Of a stretch of DNA of 64,000 nucleotides, positions 1 to 8,026 are shown one piece after another. Numbering within the stretch: position 1 is the first letter of the stretch; every line of letters starts with the position of its first letter. The DNA is from Dactylosporangium sp. AC04546 (GTDB lineage Bacteria > Actinomycetota > Actinomycetes > Mycobacteriales > Micromonosporaceae): positions 21,084 through 85,083 of the forward strand of contig NZ_JAHYSG010000050.1 of assembly GCF_022095675.1 (NCBI RefSeq). Reading direction: 5' to 3'. The notes under the pieces are model-generated. The model was not told where the DNA came from. It saw only the letters and a program-made list of their open reading frames with translations, and did not search any database. The position numbers were made by a program, and so were the translations under genes.

Positions 1-2
1 TC

Positions 3-674
3 CTCAACATGATCGTCGACGAGGTCGGTGCGCACTTCGAGACAGCCGGCAGTCTGCGCGGCGGCCGCGAGGTGTTCGTGACCATGAAACTTCCGGATCG
101 GCTCCGGATCGCCGACGTCGACGTGATGGACCTCTACCTGGCGATGTGTACGAGCCACGACGGGTCGCGGCTCGGGCGGCTGCTGTGCACGCCGGTGCGG
201 ATCGTCTGCGCGAACACGCAGGCCGCCGCGTTCGCTAACAACGTCGGTGAGTACACCTTCCAGCACTCCGGCGACGTGCGCAGCAAACTCGCCGAAGCCC
301 GCGATGCGCTGAAGCTCGTGCCCGCCTACCTCGAGCAGTTCCGCGAGCACGCCCAGCAGATGCTCGAACGGCAGCTCGACTGGGAGCAGCTGCAGGACAT
401 CGCCGAGCAGTTGTGGCCGCTCGCCGACGAGGACCCGGAGACGGCGTTCCTGAAGAAGATGGCCCGTGAACGGGAGCTGCGCTACCTGTTCGAGCAGGCC
501 CCGACCCAGGAGGGAATCCGCGGCACCGCATGGGCCGGGCTGCAGTCGATCGTCGAATGGGTCGACCACCTGCAGCCGGCCCGCAGTGACTACCACCGCG
601 CGCAGAAGGTCCTCACCGACGCGAAGGTCACCACGCTCAAGCAGGACGCGTTCGACCTGGTCCTCGCCGCCTGA
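3..674 (+). CDS. DUF932 family plasmid/phage-type protein (5' truncated by window edge)
   Basis: The open frame runs from the window edge, so the N-terminus is missing; the first in-frame ATG at 9 is probably internal. The 223 visible residues match my recollection of the C-terminal two thirds of the DUF932 family (TIGR03299-type phage/plasmid proteins): a beta-rich start (GREVFVTMKLP), an LLCTPVRIVCANTQ segment in the middle, then a long charged helical tail. The family is common on actinobacterial plasmids, prophages and integrative elements, and its biochemical role is unknown. It is the first of several element-type genes here (GGDEF protein, Cys-rich protein, DUF4192 protein), which supports a mobile-element origin for the left end. 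The family call is from motif memory, not a search. Confidence 0.72.
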   Translation, partial: LNMIVDEVGAHFETAGSLRGGREVFVTMKLPDRLRIADVDVMDLYLAMCTSHDGSRLGRLLCTPVRIVCANTQAAAFANNVGEYTFQHSGDVRSKLAEARDALKLVPAYLEQFREHAQQMLERQLDWEQLQDIAEQLWPLADEDPETAFLKKMARERELRYLFEQAPTQEGIRGTAWAGLQSIVEWVDHLQPARSDYHRAQKVLTDAKVTTLKQDAFDLVLAA

Positions 675-751
675 CGCGAGTGACCCCGCCGGGCAGGCAC
701 GTCGTTACCTGCCACAGCTGCCGCCACCGCACCCGGCCGGCGCAGCACGAC

Positions 752-821
752 CCAGCGCACCCAGCACCGCCTCCGGCCGCCCGTACGGGCGGCCGGAGGC
801 CCTGCCAGCGCACCCAGCACC
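752..821. repeat. Perfect 32-bp palindrome between 17-bp direct repeats
   Basis: Positions 769-800 are perfectly self-complementary (arms of 16 bases starting GCCTCCGGCC). They are flanked by two copies of CCAGCGCACCCAGCACC, at 752-768 and 805-821. As RNA it would form a very strong hairpin and could end the DUF932 transcript, but there is no T-tract. The flanking direct repeat suggests the palindrome arrived by insertion or slippage, as small repeat elements (REP- or MITE-like) do. Confidence 0.6.
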
Positions 822-875
822 ACGCGTGCAGCTCAATCCACCGTCTGCACGCCCAGCCAATCGTTCGGAGGGTTC

Positions 876-1229
876 ATGTCCACACGCCGCACGCCGCTCG
901 TGCCGATCGCCGTCACCGCCAGCCGACTGCTCAGCACGGAGCTCATGCTCTGCGCCGACGAGGCCGGCACGTTCATCGAGATCGCCACGAGGGTCCCCGC
1001 CGCGCGTCCACACGCGCGGCGCCGCCCGATGGTACTCATCGGATTCGACGTCGTCCGCAGGGTCCGCAATCCGTTCCCGTCCGGCGGGCTCGTCGTCCTC
1101 GCCGGCTTCCAACCGGCCGGCGTCACGCTGTTCCCTGACGCCCACCGGCTCGGCATCCCATACGTCATCGGCCTGCCCGCCGCGAAACCCTGGCTCGTCG
1201 GGCAGCTGATGCACCCGCCGACCTGCTGA
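876..1229 (+). CDS. Hypothetical protein, 117 aa
   Basis: ATG at 876 is preceded by GGAGGG at 867-872, which is close but usable. The product is small, Pro/Arg/Val-rich, with short beta-like strands (PMVLIGFDVV, GGLVVLAGF) and no signal peptide, membrane span or motif I recognise. Codon use has the high third-position GC expected here. A long frame also exists on the opposite strand, but the ribosome-binding site and the spacing to the following hairpin and GGDEF gene favour this strand. It sits between a DUF932 gene and a GGDEF gene in a mobile-element-type block. Function unknown. Confidence 0.45.
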   Translation: MSTRRTPLVPIAVTASRLLSTELMLCADEAGTFIEIATRVPAARPHARRRPMVLIGFDVVRRVRNPFPSGGLVVLAGFQPAGVTLFPDAHRLGIPYVIGLPAAKPWLVGQLMHPPTC

Positions 1230-1350
1230 CGGCACCGCACCGAGCCGCACAGCGGCGCCGACCCGGACGGACAGCACGACGCCGCCAGCGACTGCAGCGG
1301 CGCCGGGCGGAGCCCGTCGCGCCGGACCACCACCACCCCTGACAACGAGA

Positions 1351-1373
1351 ACGGCCCGCCAATGGCGGGCCGT
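1351..1373 (+). terminator. Hairpin, possible terminator
   Basis: ACGGCCCGCC and GGCGGGCCGT form a perfect 10-bp stem with a 3-base loop. It lies between the 117-aa hypothetical gene and the GGDEF gene. No T-run follows, as is common in actinomycetes. Confidence 0.5.
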
Positions 1374-1445
1374 CGTCACGTACAGGGCCCGGGACGCCAC
1401 GCCTAGGAAACGATGCGTCCCGGGCTCTCCGAAGAGAGGAGTCCA

Positions 1446-2315
1446 GTGTCCACCATCGTCAAGCTGGGCGCCACCCTGGCGCTCGGCATCCTCATCGGCG
1501 GCCTCGCCGCCGGCCGGCGCCTCCGGCGCCTGCACGAGTACCTGCGTGTCGCCGAGTACGCGGCCACCCACGACGAGCTCACCGGTCTGCCGAACCGAAC
1601 TGTCGCTGAGCAGGCCCTCACCAGCCGGCAGCGGTACGGCCTGCCGACCGCCGTCATCCTGATCGACCTCGACGGGTTCAAAGCGATCAACGACACCTAC
1701 AGCCACCACGCCGGCGACGACGTCCTCCGCGCGGTCGGCATGCGGCTGGCCGGCGTCGCCGCCGCCCACCAAGGCGTCGCCGCTCGGCTCGGCGGCGACG
1801 AGTTCCTGCTCCTCCTGCCAGGCGGCCACGCCCGCACGACCGACACCGACCCCCTCGGCGTCCATCCGTCCGACGCCATCGGTCCTTTCGGCCCCGTTGC
1901 AATCGTCGACATCACTGACACGGTCGAACACACCCTGAGCCTTCTGGCCCAGCCGGTCCGGCTGCACACCGACGACGGGCCCGTCACCATCGCACCTGTC
2001 GCCAGCGCCGGCATTGCCGTCGTCCGCGCCGCCACGACCATCGTCGCCGACGCCTTCGCCGCCGCGGCACACCAAGCCGACGTCGCCCTCTACCACGCCA
2101 AACAAAGCCCCGTCCGGTGCGTCACCTATCAGCCGGACCTGCACATGCCCCCCAATGCCGGTCGGCACGGTCCACGGCTACGGGACCAGGAACAACGCTC
2201 CAGCCAACCGCCCGCCCAGCCCACCCATCAACGCGTCGAGCAGCCCGTCGAGCAGCCCATCCAACGACCCGAACGGCAGGCACGGCAGCAGCCCGCAGGC
2301 GAGGCAGTCCAGTGA
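1446..2315 (+). CDS. GGDEF domain protein, probable diguanylate cyclase
   Basis: GTG at 1446 follows a good GAGAGGAG ribosome-binding site at 1433-1440 and gives 289 residues. Residues 6-22 form one short hydrophobic segment (likely membrane anchor). The GGDEF domain follows: DELTGLPNR at 43-51, LIDLDGFKAIND at 72-83, and an intact GGDEF active-site loop at 116-120. This predicts cyclic-di-GMP synthesis from two GTP. The last 60 residues are a Gln/Pro/Arg-rich, probably disordered tail. The stop overlaps the start of the next gene (GTGA), so the two are translationally coupled. A single-domain cyclase inside an element-type gene block is unusual and may let the element influence host development, where c-di-GMP acts through BldD in Streptomyces (inference). 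Confidence 0.85.
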   Translation: MSTIVKLGATLALGILIGGLAAGRRLRRLHEYLRVAEYAATHDELTGLPNRTVAEQALTSRQRYGLPTAVILIDLDGFKAINDTYSHHAGDDVLRAVGMRLAGVAAAHQGVAARLGGDEFLLLLPGGHARTTDTDPLGVHPSDAIGPFGPVAIVDITDTVEHTLSLLAQPVRLHTDDGPVTIAPVASAGIAVVRAATTIVADAFAAAAHQADVALYHAKQSPVRCVTYQPDLHMPPNAGRHGPRLRDQEQRSSQPPAQPTHQRVEQPVEQPIQRPERQARQQPAGEAVQ

Positions 2316-3757
2316 TCGATCACGACATGGTCTGCGCCATCTGCCGGGTGGCCCTCAACGCCATCGACATCACCGACAGCACCGCCGGCAAGTCCACGAC
2401 CGTCGACGCCACCACAGCCGGCTCCGTCACAGCTAGTTTCGGCAACTTCGGTGTCCGCAGCCGGTTCCGGTACGAGCACCCGATCACCCCGGACGGCAAG
2501 CACCGGCCGGTACCAGTCCCCGCTCACACCGTGGACGACGTCTACCGGCGGTGCCACTTCTGCAGCAGCGACGAACCGGTCTGGCAGTACCGCAGCCCGG
2601 TCATCGAGGCCGAGTCCGTCGGCGGTTACAACACCGTCATCCAGGCGTACAGCACGCAATGGCAGGTCTGCTGGGCCTGTGCGGACGCCATCGAACGCGA
2701 CGACCTCACCGCACTACACCGCCGGGCCATCGCCGTCATGCGATGGCACCCGACGGATCTGCGCGCCGTGGTGCTCAGAACCCTGCACCTCGCGTTCCTC
2801 GCCAACCGCGAGCCCGGCCGGGCCCTTGTGACCACCAGCCGATGGACACCCGCCCGCCTCCCCGCGGCGACACTGCCCAAGATCCGTGACCGGCTCGCCG
2901 CGCTCTACCGCGGCCCGGCGCGGCTGCCCCGGCCGCTGCACGATCCGGCGTTCGGGCCGATCCTCGCCGACGCTCTCGACCAAGGACACCTCTACTGGAT
3001 CGATCAGGAGTTCACCAACCTCGTCGGCGACGTGCACCGCGACCTGCCCGACACCAAGGTCACCGGACGGATCGTCCCAGCCGCCAACGGCCTGCTCGTC
3101 TGGGCCAACCCGATCGACCAGCGCCACGACGTCGCCGCCGTCTCCTGGATGGCGGTTCACCCGAGCGGCTGGACCGTCGTGTGCTACCGCAGCATCGGCG
3201 CCGACCGCCCGGCGGCCGCGATGGAGGCGATCCGACACGAGATCGGCTGGCTCGTCCCCATCCACGCCGTGCGCCTGCACCCAGACAGCGTCGTTAACGG
3301 CGACGACCCGCTCGGCGCGCTCATCGCCACCTGGCTGCTCGTCGCGCAGAAACTCAGCGACACCACGCCCGCTCCCGTCGAAGCGTCCATCCGCAAGGCC
3401 TACGCCCGCACCCGACGCCCCGCACCCGAGGTCCGACTCATCCGGATCAAACCCAAACGGGCCACGCCGACGGCACGCCCCACGGCCGACGCCGGTGGCG
3501 GCAACGGGCGAGCCACGCCTGACCACCGGTACTGGGTCAGCGGACACCAACGCAACCAGGCCTACGGGCCGGGCCGTAGCCTCCGCCAGACGATCGACAT
3601 CGACCCCTTCCTCAAAGGACCCGACGACAAACCGATCCGGGCCAGCACGACCGTGCGGGTCCTCGGCAGCACCCGACGGGGCGAGCCGGACGACGTCAGT
3701 GGCCACGACGATGGCCACGTCGGCGGCGACAACGGCCCGCGACTGCCGGGCCGGTAG
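2312..3757 (+). CDS. Cys-rich hypothetical protein of mobile-element type
   Basis: The GTG at 2312 shares GTGA with the stop of the GGDEF gene, which decides the start; the product is 481 residues. The N-terminal 130 residues carry CxxC pairs (CAIC, CHFC, CWAC) separated by beta-rich stretches, suggesting zinc ribbons. The centre is a mixed alpha/beta region without recognisable catalytic motifs. The C-terminus is a basic, Pro-rich linker followed by a compact tail around HRYWVSGHQRNQAYGPG. I do not recognise a named family with confidence; similar proteins occur on actinobacterial plasmids and integrative elements. Coupling to a diguanylate cyclase suggests a shared role. A strong hairpin follows its stop. 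Confidence 0.7.
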   Translation: MIDHDMVCAICRVALNAIDITDSTAGKSTTVDATTAGSVTASFGNFGVRSRFRYEHPITPDGKHRPVPVPAHTVDDVYRRCHFCSSDEPVWQYRSPVIEAESVGGYNTVIQAYSTQWQVCWACADAIERDDLTALHRRAIAVMRWHPTDLRAVVLRTLHLAFLANREPGRALVTTSRWTPARLPAATLPKIRDRLAALYRGPARLPRPLHDPAFGPILADALDQGHLYWIDQEFTNLVGDVHRDLPDTKVTGRIVPAANGLLVWANPIDQRHDVAAVSWMAVHPSGWTVVCYRSIGADRPAAAMEAIRHEIGWLVPIHAVRLHPDSVVNGDDPLGALIATWLLVAQKLSDTTPAPVEASIRKAYARTRRPAPEVRLIRIKPKRATPTARPTADAGGGNGRATPDHRYWVSGHQRNQAYGPGRSLRQTIDIDPFLKGPDDKPIRASTTVRVLGSTRRGEPDDVSGHDDGHVGGDNGPRLPGR

Positions 3758-3770
3758 CGGACAACTCGGG

Positions 3771-3801
3771 GTGTGCCGGCGGGGGATGCCCGGCGGCACA
3801 C
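3771..3801 (+). terminator. Hairpin terminator after the GGDEF operon
   Basis: GTGTGCCG and CGGCACAC form an 8-bp stem with an inner GC-rich loop, 14 bases after the stop at 3757. Its position fits a terminator for the two-gene GGDEF operon. Confidence 0.5.
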
Positions 3802-3989
3802 GCCTATGCAAGGAGCTCAAGGGCCCCGCCCGTTCGCCTCATGCGGTCATCCGGCGGTGCCTCGTACGGACACGCGGCGGACCGATGCCAGGGCACCCGT
3901 TGACTGCGTAGCGCGTGCCCCATCACCCCGATCCCAGAGATCGGCACGCGCTGACCATTCGGACTTCTCGAACTTCGCCACATCGGCGC

Positions 3990-4014
3990 GCCCGCCGCCG
4001 ATGCGGCGGCGGGC
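3990..4014 (+). promoter_or_regulatory. Hairpin in the leader of the DUF4192 gene
   Basis: GCCCGCCGCCG and CGGCGGCGGGC form a perfect 11-bp stem around ATG, 53 bases before the DUF4192 start codon and upstream of its ribosome-binding site. It could be a terminator for upstream transcription or a 5'-leader structure; the sequence alone does not decide. Confidence 0.4.
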
Positions 4015-4067
4015 TTCCACCCAACACCACGAGCGCGACCAGCGCGCCCGGGGAAGGAAGCAACCCC

Positions 4068-5285
4068 ATGTCCCACAACGCCGACACACCACAGCACCAG
4101 CCGCCCGGCGAACCATCGCAACACCGATCCCCGCACCGAGACCACGTGACCGGTCCACAGACGAACCGGGAACGACCCGACGGCCTCAGCCCCGAACTCC
4201 CGGTCGTTGCGGTGACCACCGCGAACGATCTCGCCGCCGTGATCCCCTACCTGCTGGGCTTCCACCCCGACGACAGCATTGTCGTCCTGGTGGCTGGCGA
4301 CGACCACCGCATCGTCCACATCATCCGCGCCGACCTCCCGGAGCCCGACGAGATCGGCGACCTGACCGACGCCCTCCAGGCCGCGTTCGGCACCGTCCTG
4401 GCCGACCGCCCGACCGGGTCAGACGCTTCCCCCGCCGGCAACGGTGACCACCTCCACCGGCCGCCCGGCTCGACTGTCGTCCACCTCCTCGGCTACGGCA
4501 GCCCCCGGCGGGTCCGGCCGACCCTCGCCGCACTCCGCACCAGCCTCGCCACCGCCGGCCTCGACCTGTCATGGCCGCTGCGCATCACCGACGGCCGGGT
4601 GTGGGCCGACGACGACCCGACCGGCCCACACGGCGAGCCGATCGGCGACCACCCGGAAGCCGGCGCCGTCGCCGCCTACCAGGGCGTCGCACCACTGCCC
4701 AGCAAAGCCGCCTACATCGCGCAGGTCGAGCCCGGCCCGGCCGCGTTCAGCGCCGCCACCACGGCCGCCTTCGAACAGGCCGAACAGCGCCTCTACCGGC
4801 TCGCCGCGACCAGTATCGAGCCGAACAGCCCCGCCGACCGCAATCGGCAGCTGATCCGCGTCGCGCTACGCACCACCGGCACCACGCTGCTCGACCAGGC
4901 ACTCCGCCAGGCCGAACACGGACAACCGCTCGACGATGACAACGCGGCGCTGCTCACCCTGATGCTGCACGCACCCGAGCTGCGCGACGTCGCCATGCTG
5001 CACCCCACCAACCCGGCCGTACAGCAGTGGGCGTGGCTCGACCTCACCCAGCGCGCCCGCCCGGGCGACGTCGGCGGGGTCGGCGGCCTCCTCGCCATCG
5101 TCGCCTGGCGCCGCGGCGACGAACTCCTGGCCCGCGCTGCCGCCGCCCGCGTGCTCGCTGTCGAACCGACCAACAACCTTGCCAACCTCGTTCTTGAGCT
5201 CATGGCGAGACATGTACCACCTACGGTGTGGTCGGAGGTGCTGGCTGCCAGGGCAGCCTCGAACGACGAGGCGCCCGACCGGTAG
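4068..5285 (+). CDS. DUF4192 family protein
   Basis: ATG at 4068 follows GGGAAGGAAG; 405 residues. After a disordered His/Pro-rich N-terminus of about 45 residues comes the DUF4192 signature: a beta/alpha start (VVAVTTANDLAAVIPYLLGFHPDDSIVVLV at about 45-75), a long variable middle, and a C-terminal helical part (LLAIVAWRRGDELLARAAAARVLAVEPTNNLANLVLELM) that reads like helical repeats. DUF4192 is widespread in actinobacteria, both chromosomal and on elements, and has no assigned function. No operon partner is visible downstream. Confidence 0.8.
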   Translation: MSHNADTPQHQPPGEPSQHRSPHRDHVTGPQTNRERPDGLSPELPVVAVTTANDLAAVIPYLLGFHPDDSIVVLVAGDDHRIVHIIRADLPEPDEIGDLTDALQAAFGTVLADRPTGSDASPAGNGDHLHRPPGSTVVHLLGYGSPRRVRPTLAALRTSLATAGLDLSWPLRITDGRVWADDDPTGPHGEPIGDHPEAGAVAAYQGVAPLPSKAAYIAQVEPGPAAFSAATTAAFEQAEQRLYRLAATSIEPNSPADRNRQLIRVALRTTGTTLLDQALRQAEHGQPLDDDNAALLTLMLHAPELRDVAMLHPTNPAVQQWAWLDLTQRARPGDVGGVGGLLAIVAWRRGDELLARAAAARVLAVEPTNNLANLVLELMARHVPPTVWSEVLAARAASNDEAPDR

Positions 5286-5599
5286 CAGGCCAGCCCGGGC
5301 GGCGCTGCCGCGGGCGGCGCAGGGCCGAGCCAACGCCGTGGAGCACCCGCAGCGCGTCCGAACAGTTGCCGGCTGCTCGGAAGCGGACGACCTGGTTGGC
5401 GCGCTGCGGGGTGTGCGCTCCTTCGGCTATACCGGCTGGTACGCCCGGACTCGCCAGCGAGATTGCTCGAGCTGCTGTGGATCCCCACGTCGGCGGCGGC
5501 TCGGCCGCACGGGCCTCGGCCTCACCGCCGTAGCGGTGCCGCACAGGCCAATCATGGTCAGGGACTCGGACGACCGTGTCTTCCGCCTCGGCTGGCTAA

Positions 5600-5908
5600 C
5601 TGTCCAATAGTCCTGCTGCATACCGAAAGTGTCCCGACAACGTCGCATCGGGCTTCAATTCGCGACTTGGGCTCCGGCAAGGCCTGACGCATCGACGGAG
5701 CTGGCAGACGCTTGTCGACGGCCGGACCACTCGCGCAGCGGTTTATGTGTGGGCGGCGCCGTGGGTGACGGCGAAGCCCGTGGTGGTGGAGGATCCAGTG
5801 GTTCTGGCCGGTTTGCGGAATCTGCACTCTTTCGAAGAGGCATGGGATCCCGCTCGCCCGGGGCCGGTGGCATGTGGCGGTTTAGGAAACCGTTGCTCTA
5901 TCCCCTGA
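5600..5908 (+). other. Open frame without a start, possible gene remnant next to the tRNA fragment
   Basis: One frame stays open for about 100 codons after TAA at 5597 and ends at TGA 5906-5908. Its second half reads like real protein (segment AKPVVVEDPVVLAGLRNLHSFEEAWDPAR). It has no convincing start or ribosome-binding site and reads antisense into the tRNA fragment. It may be the 3' end of a deleted element gene. The rest of 5286-6454 holds only the tRNA fragment and repeats listed separately. Confidence 0.25.
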
Positions 5909-5919
5909 GCTACGAGGGC
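5878..5919 (-). pseudogene. tRNA-Arg(CCT) fragment, nucleotides 1-42
   Basis: Reading the minus strand from 5919, the sequence matches a tRNA 5' half: acceptor strand GCCCTCG, D-stem GCTC/GAGC around a normal D-loop, and an anticodon arm CGGTTTCCTAAACCG whose anticodon is CCT. Position 43 no longer pairs with 27, and what follows has no variable loop, TTCGA T-loop or complement to the acceptor strand, so a mature tRNA cannot form. Actinobacterial elements often integrate into tRNA genes; a half gene with a break just after the anticodon stem is what remains when one attachment half has been lost or rearranged. The intact gene is presumably elsewhere. Confidence 0.75.
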
Positions 5920-5945
5920 GCGAGTCCCCAGGTTACCTGCCAGCG

Positions 5946-6095
5946 GGTACCGACAGGTGACAGGGCGTCCCACCGGGTACCAACGGCTGACGGCGGCGAT
6001 CCCGGCGACCGGTGGAGCACACAAGGAGCACACGAATCCGCGCCGACGGGGCCGATGCCAATTGGTACCGGCCAGTGTCAACCGGTACCAATTGG
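5946..6095. repeat. GGTACC repeat cluster with a 14-bp inverted repeat, possible attachment-site arms
   Basis: Four GGTACC motifs occur at 5946, 5976, 6064 and 6084. The first two lie in similar contexts (GGTACCgacaggtgac and GGTACCaacggctgac). The last two sit in a perfect inverted repeat, CCAATTGGTACCGG at 6058-6071 and its complement at 6082-6095, with a 10-base spacer. Short direct repeats GGAGCACAC follow each other at about 6014-6033. Placed directly beside a half tRNA, these resemble arm-type integrase or excisionase binding sites. No integrase gene remains, so this is inference. Confidence 0.45.
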
Positions 6096-6454
6096 TGCCA
6101 TCGACTCACCGAGCACGTTCCGAGCACACAGAGATCAGCTTAGCGTCCGCCCGGTGGCGTGGACAGCGCATATGGCTGGCCAGCGTTGACCGGAAGGGCG
6201 TACCGCGCATTGCCTGTGACTCGGGTTGGGCCCAGAGGAGAGTAGCGGCGTCGTCGTGTCGTCCACACCTCGGAGGCCAGTCGCGGCAGCGGCGGCCTCG
6301 GCATAAGGCCGTATCACCGTGGGGCTTGGAAGGCAGTGGGTTGCCATGTCCATGGTGCGTGGCGGACCAAGGCCGGCTTCTCTGCCGAGGTCCCGCCGAA
6401 GAGCCAGCACGCGGTGACAGACAGAGATCGAAGCGCTCCGCTACTGTACGTGGC

Positions 6455-8026
6455 GTGGCCGACGCGAATAGGGATCATGCGGAGGCGGGACGTCGCCTTC
6501 GCCTGTACACCTACCTTTCTGTTCCAGAGGCGCGGACGCACTTTGCCATCATGCGAGTGTTCACCTCGACCCTGCTGGCGGATCTGTCAGCTGGCGAGGT
6601 CGCGGCGTCGCTGGCGCAACTTGAGCACGACGGCCGCATTGACGTTGGCGAGTCGGCGATCGAGCAGGTGGTTGTTCGACTCAAACAACTGCGGAAATGG
6701 GGCAACCTGGTGCCTGGGCGGCGAGAAACCAACGCCCGGTCCATCACGGAGTTCGCTCACGGCAGTCGGCGCTACCAGGTGGACAAATTGGCCGTCCGCG
6801 TGCACCGCGAAGCCGAAGAACTGCTGGCGATCCCCGAGGGCGCCCGTGAGGTCTCACGGGAGCTGCTGCCCGCGATTCGCCGGGGCATGGACGAGATCAT
6901 GTCGACGATCGGCGAGTCAGTTCTGGCCGAGCAGAGGCAGGGCGCCGACGCGGGGGTCGTCGTGCGACAGCGCGAGCAGTTGGCCGAGCAGGTCACGACA
7001 TTGTTCCTGCAACACGCTGAGCTGTCCGACACGGTGCGCGACTTCTACGCGCACCTCGGGCAGGTCGTCGCCCGTCATGATCTCAATCCCGACGAGATCG
7101 CCGGGTTTCGAGGATTGCTAGTGGAGTACATTCAGCTGGTCGTCGAGGACGTGCTGCGGTACACCCCACCGATTGCCGAACGCCTCGACCAGCTCGGCCG
7201 GGTGCAAAGCGAACTGTTGCGGCTGCTGGCTCCGACTGCGGATCTCGGCGAGGCTGTCGAGCGTGCACGCGGGCGGTCGGAGACGGACTGGCGGGGCCTG
7301 GCGGATTGGTTTGTGGACAGGCCGGGTCAGCCCAGCCAGGTTTGGGCCCTGCGGGAAGCCACGACCAAGGCGATCAGCTCGCTGCTGTCCAACGTCAAGC
7401 GGTCGACCGGTGGGGGTGGAATCGCGCCAGGTCGCCGTGCGGAATTGATTCGCCTTGCCGGCCGCTTCGATGCGGCGACACCGTGGGAGGCCCACACTCT
7501 GTTTGCCCACGCCTTCAGCCTGGCATCAGCGCGGCACTGGGTGATTCTACCCGACGTCGATGAGACTCCACCTTCCGAGCCGTGGTGGCGCGGATCGAAG
7601 TTACCGGTTCCGGTGTCGGTATCGAGCCGGGCGGAACCTGCGGCACGTGGCCGCGCAGCGCGCATCGTTGAGAATCCGCTTGGCGAGTACGCGGCGCTTG
7701 CGGAGGCTGAAGCGGAGGCTCGCCAGCGTGACGCGGTGTACGCCGAGCTACGCGCGGTTGCTGATCGGCTCGCCGAGGTAACGCTGTCAGCTGGGGCACT
7801 GGATGTGTTGTATGACCTGATCCGCCGGGCGATGGGCCATCGCGAGGAGGTCGATGGGATCGGGGAGTTCGTCCACTCGCCGTCAGCCCTGAGGGTCCAG
7901 GTCGGACCGAAGGCCGATGCTCGCGTGCAGATCCGCGCGGCACACGGCGTGTTGACGCTGCACGGCATTACCGTCTCCGTCAGCCTGTGCGGGCAGACAC
8001 CTACGGCGCGAGGCGTCGATGGTTGA
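6455..8026 (+). CDS. jetA: Wadjet type II JetA (TIGR02677-like, kleisin-type subunit)
   Basis: GTG at 6455 gives 523 residues; the same frame is open further upstream, but only from here does it look like protein. It is entirely helical, with no catalytic motif, and resembles the TIGR02677 family that starts type II Wadjet operons. In Wadjet, JetA, JetB and JetC form an SMC-like (MukBEF-related) complex that extrudes loops on small circular DNA and lets the JetD nuclease cut it, restricting plasmids. The N-terminal region (about residues 10-110) is predicted winged-helix-like, as expected of a kleisin. It overlaps jetB by 8 bases. Family membership is recognised from order, size and sequence feel; the four-gene context makes it firm. 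Confidence 0.88.
   Translation: MADANRDHAEAGRRLRLYTYLSVPEARTHFAIMRVFTSTLLADLSAGEVAASLAQLEHDGRIDVGESAIEQVVVRLKQLRKWGNLVPGRRETNARSITEFAHGSRRYQVDKLAVRVHREAEELLAIPEGAREVSRELLPAIRRGMDEIMSTIGESVLAEQRQGADAGVVVRQREQLAEQVTTLFLQHAELSDTVRDFYAHLGQVVARHDLNPDEIAGFRGLLVEYIQLVVEDVLRYTPPIAERLDQLGRVQSELLRLLAPTADLGEAVERARGRSETDWRGLADWFVDRPGQPSQVWALREATTKAISSLLSNVKRSTGGGGIAPGRRAELIRLAGRFDAATPWEAHTLFAHAFSLASARHWVILPDVDETPPSEPWWRGSKLPVPVSVSSRAEPAARGRAARIVENPLGEYAALAEAEAEARQRDAVYAELRAVADRLAEVTLSAGALDVLYDLIRRAMGHREEVDGIGEFVHSPSALRVQVGPKADARVQIRAAHGVLTLHGITVSVSLCGQTPTARGVDG

Noticed and set aside
705..2168. A 487-codon minus-strand frame across the GGDEF gene
   Set aside because: Composition is Gly/Arg/Asp-repetitive and lacks any motif; the plus strand has an intact GGDEF motif and ribosome-binding site.
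5878..5950. A complete tRNA-Arg gene
   Set aside because: No T-arm, variable loop or 3' acceptor complement after position 42; only the 5' half is present.
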